From NCBI RefSeq assembly GCF_003573695.1, contig NC_039359.1, positions 158,526,210 through 158,590,209 of the forward strand: a stretch of 64,000 nt of DNA. Reading direction: 5' to 3'. The translations under genes were made by a program, and so were the position numbers. This document shows, in pieces, positions 10,441 to 22,607 of the stretch (positions are counted from its first letter, which is position 1; each line of letters starts with the position of its first letter). The notes under the pieces were generated by a model. It was not told the origin of the DNA, ran no database searches, and saw only the letters and a list, made by a program, of their open reading frames with translations. Source of the DNA: Papaver somniferum (taxonomy: Eukaryota > Streptophyta > Magnoliopsida > Ranunculales > Papaveraceae).

Positions 10441-13152
10441 CTATGCCTCCTCCGGAGAGAGTGCATCCACAAAGTTAGCTCCTTCCACCACTTCGGAAGT
10501 GAAATTCTTATAATACGGTTTCAACCGGTGCCCATTAACTTTAAGTTCCTTGCCTGTAGCTATGCTGCGAATTTCCACTGCACCATGAGAAAACACATTA
10601 ATGACAACAAAAGGTCCGATCCAACGTGACCTTAGTTTACCCGGAAATAAATGCAAGCGAGAATTAAACAAAAGTACTTTCTTCCCAATGCAAAATTGTT
10701 TTCTAGAAATCATGTTATCATGAAATTCCTTTGTTTTCTCCTTGTAAATGCGTGATCTTTCAAATGCATCATTGCGAAGCTCCTCTAGCTCTTGGAGTTG
10801 TAACTTCCTTTGCTTTCCAGCTCCATCCATCTCCATATTGCATTGCTTGATAGCCCAAAACGCCTTATGCTCAATTTCAACGGGTAAGTGACAAGGTTTA
10901 CCATACACAATCCTAAAGGGAGACATCCCGATAGATGTCTTGCATGCGGTTCTATAAGCCCATAAAGCATCATTAAGTCACATGCTCCAATCTTTCCTTG
11001 TTGGGTTCACCGTCTTCTCAAGAATGGATTTCACCTCCCGGTTAGACACCTCGGCTTGTCCATTTGTTTGGGGATGATAAGGTGTTGCAATCTTGTGCGA
11101 CACATTGTAATTCTTCAACAAGCTTTGTAAAATCCTGTTTTTGAAGTGAGAACCCCCATCGCTAATTATGGTCCTTGGAATTCCAAACCTTGCAAAGATA
11201 TTAGCTTGCACAAAATCTGAAACCACTTTAGAATCATTAGTCGGGGTGGCCTTAGCTTCCACCCGTTTCGAGACATAATCAACAACAAGTAAGATATAAA
11301 AATTCCCATGAGAGTTGACAAAAGGACCCATAAAATCGATACCCCATACATCAAAAACTTCAATAAATTGAATAAAAGTTTGTGGCATTTGATTTCGGGC
11401 ACCTAGATTGCCTATTCTTTGGCACCTATCACAAGTTGTACAAAATATATATGCATCTTTAAATAAGGTTGGCCAATAAAAACCGCTTTCTAGTACCTTG
11501 TAAGCGGTTCTCTTACTCCTAAAATGTCCTCCGCAAGCATAGGAATGACAAAAAGACAAGATAGAATTAAACTCGGATTCGGGAACGCACCTTCGTAACA
11601 CTTGGTCACTACCTTATTTCCATAAGTATGAATCATCCCATATGTATTGGTTCCCTAACCTCTTAAGTTTGTCCCTCTCAGCACGAGACAAGTTCTTTGG
11701 GATTTTTTTAGACACCAAGTAGTTCACAATGTCGGCATACCATGGTTCTCCAAAGGCAATTGAGAATAGTTGCTCATCCGGGAAACTTTCACGCAATGGT
11801 ATAGCTTCCTTGTCCACATCAAGACGGCTCAAATGATCCGCAACGGTGTTCTAAATTACTTTCTTGTCTTTGATTTCAATATCAAACTCTTGCAAGAGTA
11901 AGATCCATCGTATAAGCCTCGGTTTCGCCTCCTTCTTCATTAGAAAATACCTAAGTGCTGCATGATCAGAAAAGACAACAACTTTTGTACCAATTAGATA
12001 AGAGCGAAACTTTTCCAAAGCAAAAAAAATAGCTAAAAACTCTTTTTCAGTGGTTGTGTAGTTTTGTTGGGCCTCATTTAACGTTCTAGAAGCATAATAG
12101 ATAGCATGAGGTATCTTCCCCACACGTTGCCCAAGCACCGCACCAACCGCAAAGTCACTTGCATCACACATGAGCTCAAAAGTCTTGCTCCAATCCGGTG
12201 GTTTAATGATAGGGTCTGAAATCAAAAGTTCTTTCAAACGATTGAATACCGTCATACACTTTTCATCAAAGTTAAAAACCACATATTTTTGCAATAAGTT
12301 GCAAAGTGGTGATGTTATCTTGGAAAAGTCCTTGATAAACCTACGATAAAAATCTGCATGACCAAGAAAAGAGCGTATCTCCCTCACCGTAGTGGGAGGG
12401 GTTAGAGCACGAATAAGGTCTATTTTAGATTTATCGACTTCCAAGCCTTTAGAAGATATTATATGGCCTAAAACTATGCCATGAGTTACCATGAAATGGC
12501 ACTTCTCGCAATTTCGCACAAGATTTGTTTCAACACATCGTTCAAGAATTAATGACAAGTTGTGTAAGCAAAGGTCAAATGAATCACCAAAGACACTAAA
12601 GTCATCCATAAACACTTCGATTATGTTTTCAACATATTCCGAGAAAATACTTACCATACACCTTTGAAAGGTAGATGGAGTATTGCGCAAGCCAAAAGTC
12701 ATCCTTCTATAAGCAAAAGTACCAAAAGGACAAGTGAAAGTGGTTCTCTCTTGATCCTCTGGTGTTATCATAATCTGATTATAACCTGAATAACCATCAA
12801 GGAAGCAATAGTAAGAATGTCCAGCTAAACGTTCAAGCATTTGATCAATAAAAGGTAATGGAAAATGATCCTTCCTAGTGGTGGCATTAAATTTTGTATA
12901 GTCAATACAAACCCTCCAACCGGTTTGCACACGAGTTGGGACAAGTTCGTTCTTATCATTTTCTACCACCGCCACACCTGATTTCTTTGGTACTACTTGT
13001 ACCAGGCTCACCCACTTACTATCGGATATGGGGTATATAACACCCACGTCCAAAATATTGAGTATCTCTTTTTTCACAACTTCCATCATGGGAGGGTTCA
13101 AACGACGTTGCGCTTCCCTTGTAGGCTTTGCATCGTCCTCCAAACGAATCTT
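10441..13152 (-). pseudogene. Right Athila body: RT, RNase H and integrase part of pol (several stops)
   Basis: The domain order matches the left body. The RT-RNase H part 11851-13152 is one open frame with FMDDF and includes the segment that is frameshifted in the left body. It ends at a TAG at 11851-11853. Further stops relative to the left body are a TAA near 11614 (glutamine in the left body) and a TGA at 10978 (arginine in the left body). Integrase zinc finger and D-D-E core lie in 10978-11601 and the C-terminal chromatin-facing part in 10441-10926. The last two stops are C-to-T or G-to-A changes, as expected for methylated repeats. Confidence 0.92.
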
Positions 13153-13157
13153 GTGCA

Positions 13158-14476
13158 TGATAAGCACGAAAGTGCTACATTTTATACCCATATTTATATT
13201 AGCTAGGACTCAATATTTTGACTAATGACACTATTTTAGTGCTTTTGCAGAAAGTACAAGTGAATTCGATCATCCAGCGAATAAACATCAAAATGTGAGA
13301 TTTAATGGTGAAGCGAGTCGATGTCAGCACACTAATGCCACCTAAGATTGGTCAAGAGTGACTTTATTATTGTTATCATAAGAATGGAAGAATATCACCT
13401 CCATGGCCACGTGCAAATGAAGAAAAAGAAAAGATTAATATATCTTGTCCTTACATAAGTTCTCTTGCTATATTTATATAAAGAATCTGAAGGAATATTC
13501 GAAGCCAACTGACGTCATTTTGCAAATACAGTTAAGGTGAGACCCTGCACATGCAAGAAAATATCATGCTTTCTAAATGAAATTCATATACTATGAAAAG
13601 TGGAGATTCGGTGATACTTTACAATGTCTCGTCATATTATGACACGCGGCACAACATCATTGGGTGAATTTATATTTTCATGATATGTGGCAGACTTCTA
13701 TTGGGAGTTGATGTGGCGACGAAGAAGAAAAACGAGATTTCATTTGTAAGCTATATTTATGTGTTGTTTCAAAATATACTAGGGGGCGCCCGACCACAGA
13801 GCTGGAAGAGAAACAGGAGAAGGATTTTGGAGTTTTGTTTTCGATTCTTCGTTTATCTTTAACTAAAGTTTGATTTTAATATGTTTATGGTTTTTGAGAA
13901 AGCCATGGCTAGCTAGAGATATGTTAGGGTTTGGGTAGAAACCAATTTAATTGTGTAAACTCTACATTTATATGATCAATAATGATTTAAATGACTAATA
14001 GTTTTTCTTCATATAGCTTGGTATTTTATTTTTCATGTGATTTTCTTGATTATTTATGCTTTTGAATTGATATTTCGTTCTTCGGTTAAATCCCTAGACG
14101 TGGTATGCAAGGATAGATAGGTAATGCTTTAGAATCACTACTCATGAAGCGAAGAAAACTAGAGCGGAGAAACAATATTTCAAAATGCATGGAATAGATT
14201 TTTAAAGATTAGTATAGTCTGCATAATTAATTGGTGGAAGCCGAAAATCCTAACAACCTTCTATCATTCTGTTTTTTCGTTAAAATGATTTATTGTTTCA
14301 TTTTGTTTCAAATTTCTGAAAACTCATTAAACATTATCTATTTGATTATTTGGTCTTGGTATTAGTTAGAAGTAGTATTTTCACACTCCTCGTGGGAACG
14401 ACCTGTACTTGCCATTGTTCTACTAGTGAGACACTGTGCACTTGCAGTATTTTATTGTAGGTTTCCGAAACTACCA
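13158..14476 (+). mobile_element. Solo LTR nested in the right Athila pol (same site as in the left body)
   Basis: This 1319 bp segment has the same ends (TGATAAGC, CTACCA) and the same GTGCA target duplication (13153-13157, 14477-14481) as the copy at 2742-4059. Identity of site and duplication shows one original insertion that was later copied with the host element. Confidence 0.9.
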
Positions 14477-14481
14477 GTGCA

Positions 14482-15657
14482 TACAAACGGCAGGGCTTAT
14501 ACCCTTGATATCGGCAATTGTCCATCCTATGGCCGTATTGTACTTCCTTAGCACCCTTAGAAGTTTTTGCTCCTGTAATTCACTAAGCTTGTTAGAAACA
14601 ATCACACGTAAATCTTCCTTTTCACCCAAGTACAAGTACTTTAGGTGATCGGGAAGAGGTTTCAATTCTAACTTTGGAGATTTAACAATTGAAGGTACAA
14701 TATTTTCATCACTACAAGGTAAAGAAATAAAAGAGATATTATGAGTTTCCGGGCATTCTTGTAGTGATTAAGATAACCAAGGGCTTCCTTGACTTCATTA
14801 TCACACTCTACACCATTATCCATGGATGTAGTCAAAACAGTTTCCAAAGCATCATCACCATTCAATTCAAACACTTGTTGTGCCAATGTATCCATAACAT
14901 CAATGGATAAAAAAGAGTGGACATCGATAGGATATCTCATCGTATCGAAAATGTTGAAACGTATTATTTCTCAATCAAACTCCATAGTTAGCGTTCCCTT
15001 ATCCACATCAATAATGGTTTTCGCCGTTTTCATGAAGGGACGCCCAAGTAGCAATGGAAGAGACGAGTCCGGTGAACCTTCATCCATCTCTAACACGCAA
15101 AAGTCAGCTGGAAATACTAATTGATGAACCTGCAAAAGAACATCCTCAACAATACCCATAGGGTAGACATTAGAACGATCGGCTAATTGCAATACAATTC
15201 CAGCCTTTTTAAGAAGACCTAACTCAAGTGAATTGTACATAGATGCATGCATAACATTTACGGATGCACCTAAATCCAACATAGCTTTATTAAAAGTGGT
15301 GTTACCAATTGTGACGGGAATGTCAAAGCTACCGAGATCCTTACACTTCAGTGGAAGTTTGTGTTGTAAGATTGCCGAAGCATTCTCACCCACACTTAGT
15401 ATTTCATTATCTTTGAGCCTTCTCTTATTGGTACACAAATCCTTCAACACCTTTGCATACTTTGGCATTTGCTTGATAGCATCAATGAGCGGTTTGTTCA
15501 CATGAATCTTCTTTAGAACATCTAAAATCTCATTTTCTAGTTCCTCCATCTTGGATTTTTCAAACCTGCGAGGGAAAGGTAAAGGAGGAACATAAGTAGA
15601 AACCGTAGTTTTAGAGTTAGGAATAGGTACCTCGGGAGTTTGGGGAGAATCATCACT
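14482..15657 (-). pseudogene. Right Athila body: protease and linker (broken)
   Basis: The protease signature LDLGASVNVM and the LLLGRPFMKTAKTIIDV segment are present. The frameshift before the RT linker (about 14765) is shared with the left body. Two further breaks occur: a stop near 14968 after LTMEFD, and a TAG at 15658-15660 just before the protease part. Confidence 0.87.
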
Positions 15658-16915
15658 CTACTCCTCCAAAACAAGTTCCTTTGGTGTTTCCACCTTGCCC
15701 GAATCAGTAACTTCGGGTTGCACACACCCTGTTTTGGGTTGATAGGTTGAAAAGGAAGTTTCCCACTATTTTATGCCTTCAACTTGTTTATCAACCTCCA
15801 TGGAGCCCATTTGTGTCTGCAACTCCTTGATGGCACTCTTTGTTTCTTTTTGACTTTCTTTAAACATGGTAGAAATGCCTTGCATAAAAGTTTGAAGCTT
15901 TGTATCGATATCAGAACCTTGACTTTGCATCGATTGTTGTGGTTGCTGAAATTGTTGAGGTTGCAGATGGAATTGTTGTTGTTGTGGTTGAAATCCACCC
16001 GAACGGTTGAAAGTTGGTTGTTGAACCGCGCCTTGCTTGTTTACATAGCTAAAGTTGGGGTGATCTCTCCATCCCGGATTGTAAGTGTTGGAGTAGGGAT
16101 CATACCGTCTTTGTTGATTTGGAAAGACCGCACTATCTTGCTCCAACTCCTCACCATATGAAGGTAAAATAACCGCAACCATCTTTTGCATCATTTATTC
16201 CATGTTATCCATTCTCTGATCACGGTGTGATGACGACTTTGTAACTTCATGTACTCGCCTAATTGGTTCACCTCTTGTGTAGAATTGCTGCGAGTTCGCA
16301 GCCATGCTTTCAATCAACGCGGTAGCTTCAACCACCGTCTTGTTCACTAAAGCACCACCACCCGCTGCATCTAGAAGATATCTATCACTAGATTGGATAC
16401 ATTCGTAGAAGTATTGGATTATCATAGCATTGCTGAATTGATGATGTGGACAGCTTGCCACCAATCTCTTGTACCTCTCCCAACATTCATACAAAGATTC
16501 TCCTATGTTTTGCTTTATCCCACATATCTCTTTGCGAAATTGAGTAGCCTTTGACGCAGGAAAATACCTCTCTAGAAAGAGTTTCTTCAACCCATTCCAT
16601 GTAGTGACGCTTCCGGATGGCAAAGAGTACAACCAATCCTTAGCGCTATCCATCATAGAAAATGGAAAAACCTTCAACATTGCACCATCGGCTTCAGTCT
16701 CCGCTGGTAGCATAGCCTTGACAATGGTAATGAATTCCATAAGATGGTTGTTTGGATCTTCATTCACCATGACATGGAACTTTGGAAACTCTCTAAACAG
16801 CCCCGTCTTGATCTCGAAGGTTGAGTTTGTCTCAATACACCACCGTTGTGCATCAAGCCTATGCGAAGCCAAGTCCTTGTTCTTCTCCTAGTTGTAACTC
16901 TTCTTCCACTTCTAT
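15658..16915 (-). pseudogene. Right Athila body: Gag (broken)
   Basis: This is the same gag as the left body with several private lesions. A TAA at 16195-16197 replaces CAA. A 34 bp deletion lies near 15725 and a 2 bp deletion near 15792. A deletion of about 77 bp near 16877 removes most of the acidic N-terminal segment and shifts the frame; its ends share short TTG-containing repeats. The core domain 16198-16872 and the glutamine-rich part 15766-16194 remain readable. Confidence 0.9.
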
Positions 16916-17196
16916 CTCCTGTTCTCCCGCCGTGTCTTGACTTGGTTGGAGTATTGTGCCTATACGAGTTGATATCTCGCACCTTGGATAGTTCTAATCC
17001 TTAGAAGCCAGGTATTAGGCACCTGAAAACAATTCTCACAAACAAGTTACAAACAAGACAAAAAAACATAAAGCAAATATGAAAACAGAAATGATGACAA
17101 CAAACTGAAAAAAACAGAAATGATGACAACAAACTGAAAACAAGAATAGAAGCATAAACGATGACAACAAACTGAAAACTTAATAACTAGCCGTAT

Positions 17197-17216
17197 GCCT
17201 CCCGGCAACGGCGCCA
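17197..17216 (-). promoter_or_regulatory. Primer binding site, right Athila body (tRNA-Asp type)
   Basis: The minus strand reads TGGCGCCGTTGCCGGGAGGC. Its first 16 bases are fully complementary to the 3' end of plant tRNA-Asp. Confidence 0.88.
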
Positions 17217-17221
17217 AAATT

Positions 17222-18737
17222 TGACCGGTTGTCAGTCGTGCAAATATAATTCACTTCCTCACTCAACTAGAAATAAATATAGTATGCGATAAGAAAGAGT
17301 TCGTTCCCACAGAGAAGCTTTTGTTGTTATCAATTTTCAGTTTCTTAGTAACCAAAGGGGGGGGGGTTGTTTTATCTAAATAAACAAAGCAATAGAAGTA
17401 AACGAAAGCAATAAAATAAATTGAATAATCAATAAGGAGAAGATATTGGCCATGGGAAAGTATCATTCACAAACATGTATTTTCATCAATGATTAGAATT
17501 GAAATTTAATCTCTCATCTATTAGAAGTCCTAGGATATCTTGATCGCAATAGTATCCCGTTTATTTCCCGATTTTATCACAAATAACATTAAGAGATGCT
17601 AATGTGAAATCTACCTAGAAAGCAACCTCAAGTGTAAAAGCACAATTAAGTTTAACTCCCTAAGAGCAATAAGTTCTATGAAATAAGACTAATCAATGCA
17701 AACAAAATGTGTAAAATCACTAATTCGTTTTAACAAAGGTTATGATTCATATGCAATTAAAAACATGTATCACTACAAGTAATAATGGCACTATGCTACT
17801 TAGAATCAGGGATAAACAACTATTTTGTATTGAAAACCCTAATCTAGCAATAAAGATGAATAAAAATCGGATTGATTCCGGACTCAACCAAACTAGCATT
17901 CAAATCATAAATCAATATTAACCATGAATCATACACAATAAAATATTGAGACAAAACTAATTCATTGAATCACATAACATGCTTGAGAAATCAACTTTTA
18001 TCCCATAACCAAAGATTGAGTTTAGTTACTCATAATAATTGTGTTCATCATAATTTCAGTCATAAAAGAATTGAAGAAGATGAAAAATAAAAACGAAGGC
18101 AAAACCTAGTTGTAGCTATCTCCCAAAGCTCCAAGAATAATACGTAATATCCAAAGAAAGTAGAATACTTTTCTTTTTGTAGCTCTTCTCCCTTCCAAAA
18201 TTAGGTCAAGTCTTGAAAATCCCAAAGTCCAATAGCAAGATGTCCACCAAGCCCATATGTGATAAAAACCCATGTAGAAAATATGTCCAAAATCTTTGTC
18301 GGAAATTGGCCGGAAAAGTCATCGGAAAACAGCTCAGGTGACCGGTAAAGTCCGCCAGGTCACCGGTCAACGGGTCAAATCGGTCGGGTAAACGAGTCGG
18401 AACGGGTCAACGAGTCGGAACGATTCAGAGCGGGTCAAGGTCAGACCGAGTCAGAGGCTGAGTGACCTGGTTCATCTGAGTAGACTTTAGCCAAGGCTAG
18501 TGCACTGGCCTGAACTGCTGATGCACAATGATTGTGCATCACAGCTCCTTGGCCAGCCATCTTCTGATGCATAATCATTGTGCATCAGCAGCTTCACATC
18601 CACTTCCTCTTTCGCTCCGAATGACTCCAAAGTACCTATATAACTCAAAAGCACAAATAAGATGCATAATTTACATGAAAACTCGCAAAGAAAGCATAAA
18701 CATAGATATACAACTAGGTGTTTTATAACACCTATCA
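17222..18737 (-). mobile_element. 5' LTR of the right Athila body
   Basis: A 1516 bp LTR with the same termini as 6918-8444. It has fewer units of the 18 bp minisatellite (about 18380-18425) than the central LTR, and the same palindrome pair. At its outer end (18737) it abuts the integrase tail of another gypsy element, which gives an exact insertion boundary. Confidence 0.92.
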
Positions 18738-18857
18738 GGAGGACCATACACAATCGTGTCTAAAGTTGGCAAGGGAGCTTATCGATTACTCAAACCTGAC
18801 GGCACACCCCAGTCAAAACCGTGGAACGCTCAACATCTGAAACGCTATTACCCATGA
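18738..18857 (+). pseudogene. Integrase C-terminus of the Tat-like element
   Basis: Forty codons, open to TGA at 18855-18857, read GGPYTIVSKVGKGAYRLL and end PWNAQHLKRYYP. The GPY start, the YRL core and the W-N-x-x-x-L-x-x-Y-Y end are typical of the C-terminal domain of gypsy integrases. The fragment begins exactly at the Athila LTR boundary. Confidence 0.82.
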
Positions 18858-18940
18858 GGGGTTCGAGGGAAACAGGTAAACATACTTGTCATTCATTTCT
18901 TTAAAACCGCGAGGGGTAGGAGATATGACATGAGCAACCA

Positions 18941-19175
18941 ATGGTCATTCGTATTCGAGGCAAAGCCAATGAGTAAGTGCCGAGGTGACTTACACTCGAA
19001 TGGTCATTCGTACTCGGGGCAAGCCAGTGAGGAAGTGCCGAGGTTACTTACACTCGAATGGTCATTCGTACTCGGGGCAAAGCCATTGTGGAAGTGCCGA
19101 GGTGACTTACAGTCAACTGGCTATTCGATACTTGGGGCAGTGACAGTGCGCAAGTGCCGAGGTATCCTAAGGGTA
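18941..19175 (+). repeat. Tandem repeat, about 59 bp unit, four copies
   Basis: Units start at 18941, 19000, 19058 and about 19117 with ATGGTCATTCG-like sequence and share AAGTGCCGAGGTGACTTACA. The last copy is more diverged. The block is in the 3' UTR of the Tat-like element. Confidence 0.88.
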
Positions 19176-19779
19176 CTGGTGGTTGGAAGCCAGATACCAA
19201 AGTTTGTTAAAATACGATTTCTTCTCAGCCAGGTAACCTACTTACATCTGAAAGGTTACCCCCATCGCAGGTGGCCGTGACCACTTGCCCGAGTTGGTTG
19301 GTCGATAACCACTCGGGATCATCGGGCCTAGAACTAGGACGACTATAACCCTTCCACTGAATCTAAAATATAGTGATGAGATACCTCGACTGGGACATGG
19401 CATCGGGCCTAATTACCCTTCTTGTTGAGTGTGTTCGACAGAAAAGGAACTAATAACCAATACATGTGATATCAAATGCAGGTGCGAAACATAAACAACA
19501 AGATAAGGCAGAAATTGTCAAGAGAATTGTCAACACAGTGGAAAAAGCGGAAATTCTCAAGAAAAACGGAAAAGGAAAACAAGCTTGGCGACGCAGAACC
19601 CCATTTAAATAAGTTGTTCAAAGAAGCATGGGATAAGTTTTCAAACGAATTACAACCTGCAATAAAGGGAAAATTAGTGGCGCAACACTACAAAAGGCGT
19701 GATCAATTCCTGGGTGGAACAGCACCGGCCCCTCCCTTCCTTTGATCAACCTCGCGGCGCTTTTGCGCGATGTACTCGT

Positions 19780-22208
19780 TCACACCGGCCTTGATCGCCC
19801 CAGAGTACACTCCACAGACCTGATACGGTTGACAACAAGGCCACCCCAGAGTACACTCCACAGACCTGATACGGTTGACAACAAGGATTCTAACGACTCC
19901 ACGGACTTGGACAACTCGTCCTCGGCCTTAGAAATCTTCAAAGTTAACTCGTTATAATATTGCTCATTGAACTCATTCGAGGGGCAATATTTCTTGTGAT
20001 CGCTCCACTCGGACCTCTGACGATTATAGGACAATTGTAGTATCGATAAATGGGCTTGGGTCCACTCTAGGTCACTGGACAGTTTATCGAAACCCTTGGT
20101 CCTTTCAAGGAGATCTCGGTTGGACTGCTCGGCCACAACTTTTTCCCTCAAAATTCGTCGCCGATCTTCATGAAGATCTCGATTTTGAAGCCTAAGGGAA
20201 CTATTCTGACTCTCCAGATTATCGGCTAGTAACATCTTATCACCAGCAAGTCTCTGAAACATGCCCAAGCGAGCTCGTAAGTTATCTATCTCTTCAGGGA
20301 CATACTCAAACAAACGATATCTGTCCAATTCCTCTTGGAGCTGCTGGATCTCGGCCTCTTGTCGGTCTATCTTCTCATCCTTATTGGAAATTCGTTGTCG
20401 AAGATTCTCCACAAGATCTTTCTCGATATCCCATTTTCTCTTCATAAGCCTATACTCCGAAGAAGCGTCTAGATCTATACTAGATATTTCGGCTAGAAGA
20501 AAAATAATTGACTCAGAACATTGGTACGAAGAATTCAATCAACATAACTACGGTAAACAGTATACCTTGCGCATCGTCGAGTTCGATCTCTAGATCACGA
20601 GATCGTTCCTTCTCTTGCTGTAGAGCAGCCTCCAGCTTCCTAATCTTTTGTCGACGGAGAGCAGCCTCCAACCTCGATCGATTAAACACCTACAAATTCC
20701 ATCCCAAGGCGAGATTAGTAGGGCCCAACGACATCAAAATGAAGAGTGCAAGCAGATCACTTACCAAGTTATCGAAAACTGGCGCGATATCATGATACAG
20801 GGGCAAGACGGCAATCATCTACTCATCAGTATAGCAGCCGAACTCCTCAGAGTGTAGTGCGCCAAGAGAATCACACAGAGGGCACGATATGGTAAAAGAT
20901 GTGTGAACACTTGAGGAAGAACCAACATCTATTGGGGGCCGCATTTGGAGCGATGTTTCGGTCGGCCCCCGAGCCCTAGGCTTCACGGTAGGAGTCACAA
21001 TAGTAGTCTCCAAGGGAATCTCCCCTTCTTTCTGCCCACCACCATCCTCATCAAACAGCTGCTCGTCCCCGAATATGTCGTCCTCATCATCTTTATAGGG
21101 TATGTCGATCACGATGTCCGAACTTTTCAGCATCACCCCCTTCGCCGTCGCTTTCCCCCGAGGAGTATTACGCCTTGGAACCAAGCCCTGACCACCAATG
21201 TCGGACCCTCCAACATCTTCATCCTTGCGCCTAGGGAATTTCTGCACAAGGTTCAGCGTCAGAACATGTGAAGTCAAAAAACAGGGGCAAGTACATGTAC
21301 TTAGGATAAAATCTATTTGTTTGTTACCTTCCCCTGGTTTTCCTCGACCCTTGTGCTAGAGCTCCTCTTCTTGGAAAGAGAAGCTGATTTGGTCGAATCG
21401 CTCTGAGGCTTAACCTACGAGAAGAAAGTAATCAATACGCTGAGCCGACACAGCAGGAATCAAAGAGAATGGAAAGAAAACAACATACCCTGTATGGGTC
21501 ATTAGTATGGCGATCACGCTTGTTGGAACCTTTCCTAAGAGGATCAGCATCCAGCATCAACCGTTCAGCACCATCGGGCATAGACTTCAGGCGTGAGGGC
21601 TGGCAGAAAAACCAGCAAGGTCACCATTGGTAGATGTCCCACTCCGATAGTTCACAAGGAAATTGGCGACAGTATATTTGGGAGCATCCTCGGGCCTGTA
21701 GGTCGACCAATCGGCTGTAAATCCATGACCCTCGCCCCGGTCTCTCCACTCATTCATCAGACGGAAAGTGTTGCCATTCCACTGGGTCAAGGCCCGAGGC
21801 AGATGAAGCTGCGACAACACCTCATAGTAGAAAGGGCTAGTAGGGTTATACAAAATAAAGCGAAGGACGAGATCTAATTTCCCACGAGTAACGATAACCG
21901 CCTCGGATGAATGATCATATCTGTCGACATCGGAATTTCTCAATACACCCATCTGGCCCGAGACCAGGGACACCTCGTAGTTTTGAAGGCCGAATTCTTC
22001 CTTCAACTGTTCAATAAACTCATCATCATACAAGTCTTTTGAGACTCTCTTATCAAACCTACATGAAAAAGAAGGAGATTCATCAGGGAAAAGGGAATTT
22101 ATAGCACGATAATCGTGACGGGATGGACTCTCAAGCCAAAACTGGGAATCGAGAGAAGGTATCACTCACGCACCTTTTTTCGGTCATTGACGGAGAAGAA
22201 TAAGCCAT
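19780..22208 (-). CDS. Antisense ORF region of the Tat-like element, probably spliced; unknown protein
   Basis: Three open blocks lie on the strand opposite to pol. About 22165-21587 is a globular stretch (YRAINSLFPDESPSFSC, PSFYYEVL-like, FRLMNEWRDRGEGHGF). 21277-20819 is acidic and proline-rich. 20538-19780 is a long coiled coil (KDLVENLRQRISNKDEKID, EAEIQQLQEELDRY, RLQNRDLHEDRRRI). An ATG at 22208 (MAYSSPSMTEK) could start the gene, but exon joints are not resolved. The last block ends in a 46 bp tandem duplication (19799-19890) that shifts the frame. Antisense genes of this kind are known from Tat-lineage elements, with unknown function. I recognise no enzyme motif. Confidence 0.55.
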
Positions 22209-22607
22209 GGCAAGAAAAACGAACAAGGGGATACGAGCTCTGACGAAGAGAAAAGCAAAAGGAAGAACTAACCACAATTGTCGTGAATCTCACCAACAGA
22301 AACAACAAAGACGAAGATTGAAAAGAGAAGAGAGTCACCAGAATTAATGGCGTCGGCAACAAAGGGAGGAAGAGAAGATAGACGAACAACACTTCGTTTC
22401 TCTGAAAAATGGTGAACAAGGGAGTGAGAACATAAGGGAAGGTATTTATAGGGTACAGCGCCTCAACCGAAAGCAACGGTTACGAGTCATAAAGGAGAGC
22501 TAGTGGGAGACTGCATGGCGGAATTCCCGTCATGCTCGAGGACGTGGGAAGATGGAACGATTTTCTTTCCCTCGTGCCAGGCACACGAGCGAAAGAAGGG
22601 GCATAAA

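Larger units (their letters stand above)
1..18737 (-). mobile_element. Tandem array of two Athila-type Ty3/gypsy retrotransposons sharing an LTR
   Basis: Read on the minus strand the order is LTR (18737-17222), tRNA-Asp-type primer site, gag, protease, RT-RNase H-integrase, 3' noncoding region, polypurine tract, LTR (8444-6918), then a second primer site, gag and pol running off the left edge. The central LTR serves as 3' LTR of the right body and 5' LTR of the left body. Gag and pol sequence, the FMDDF reverse transcriptase motif, the primer site and the GTGTGGGGGAATT tract fit the Athila lineage. The two bodies align nearly throughout; I count about 9 mismatches between 61-600 and 10471-11010. 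Both carry the same nested solo LTR. The five bases after the right LTR are GGAGG; the matching target copy should lie left of the window. Confidence 0.93.

Noticed and set aside
22162..22476. Hydrophobic minus-strand ORF upstream of the antisense gene
   Set aside because: Its ATG and frame do not join the antisense blocks, and it looks like leader sequence rich in TTC/CTT.
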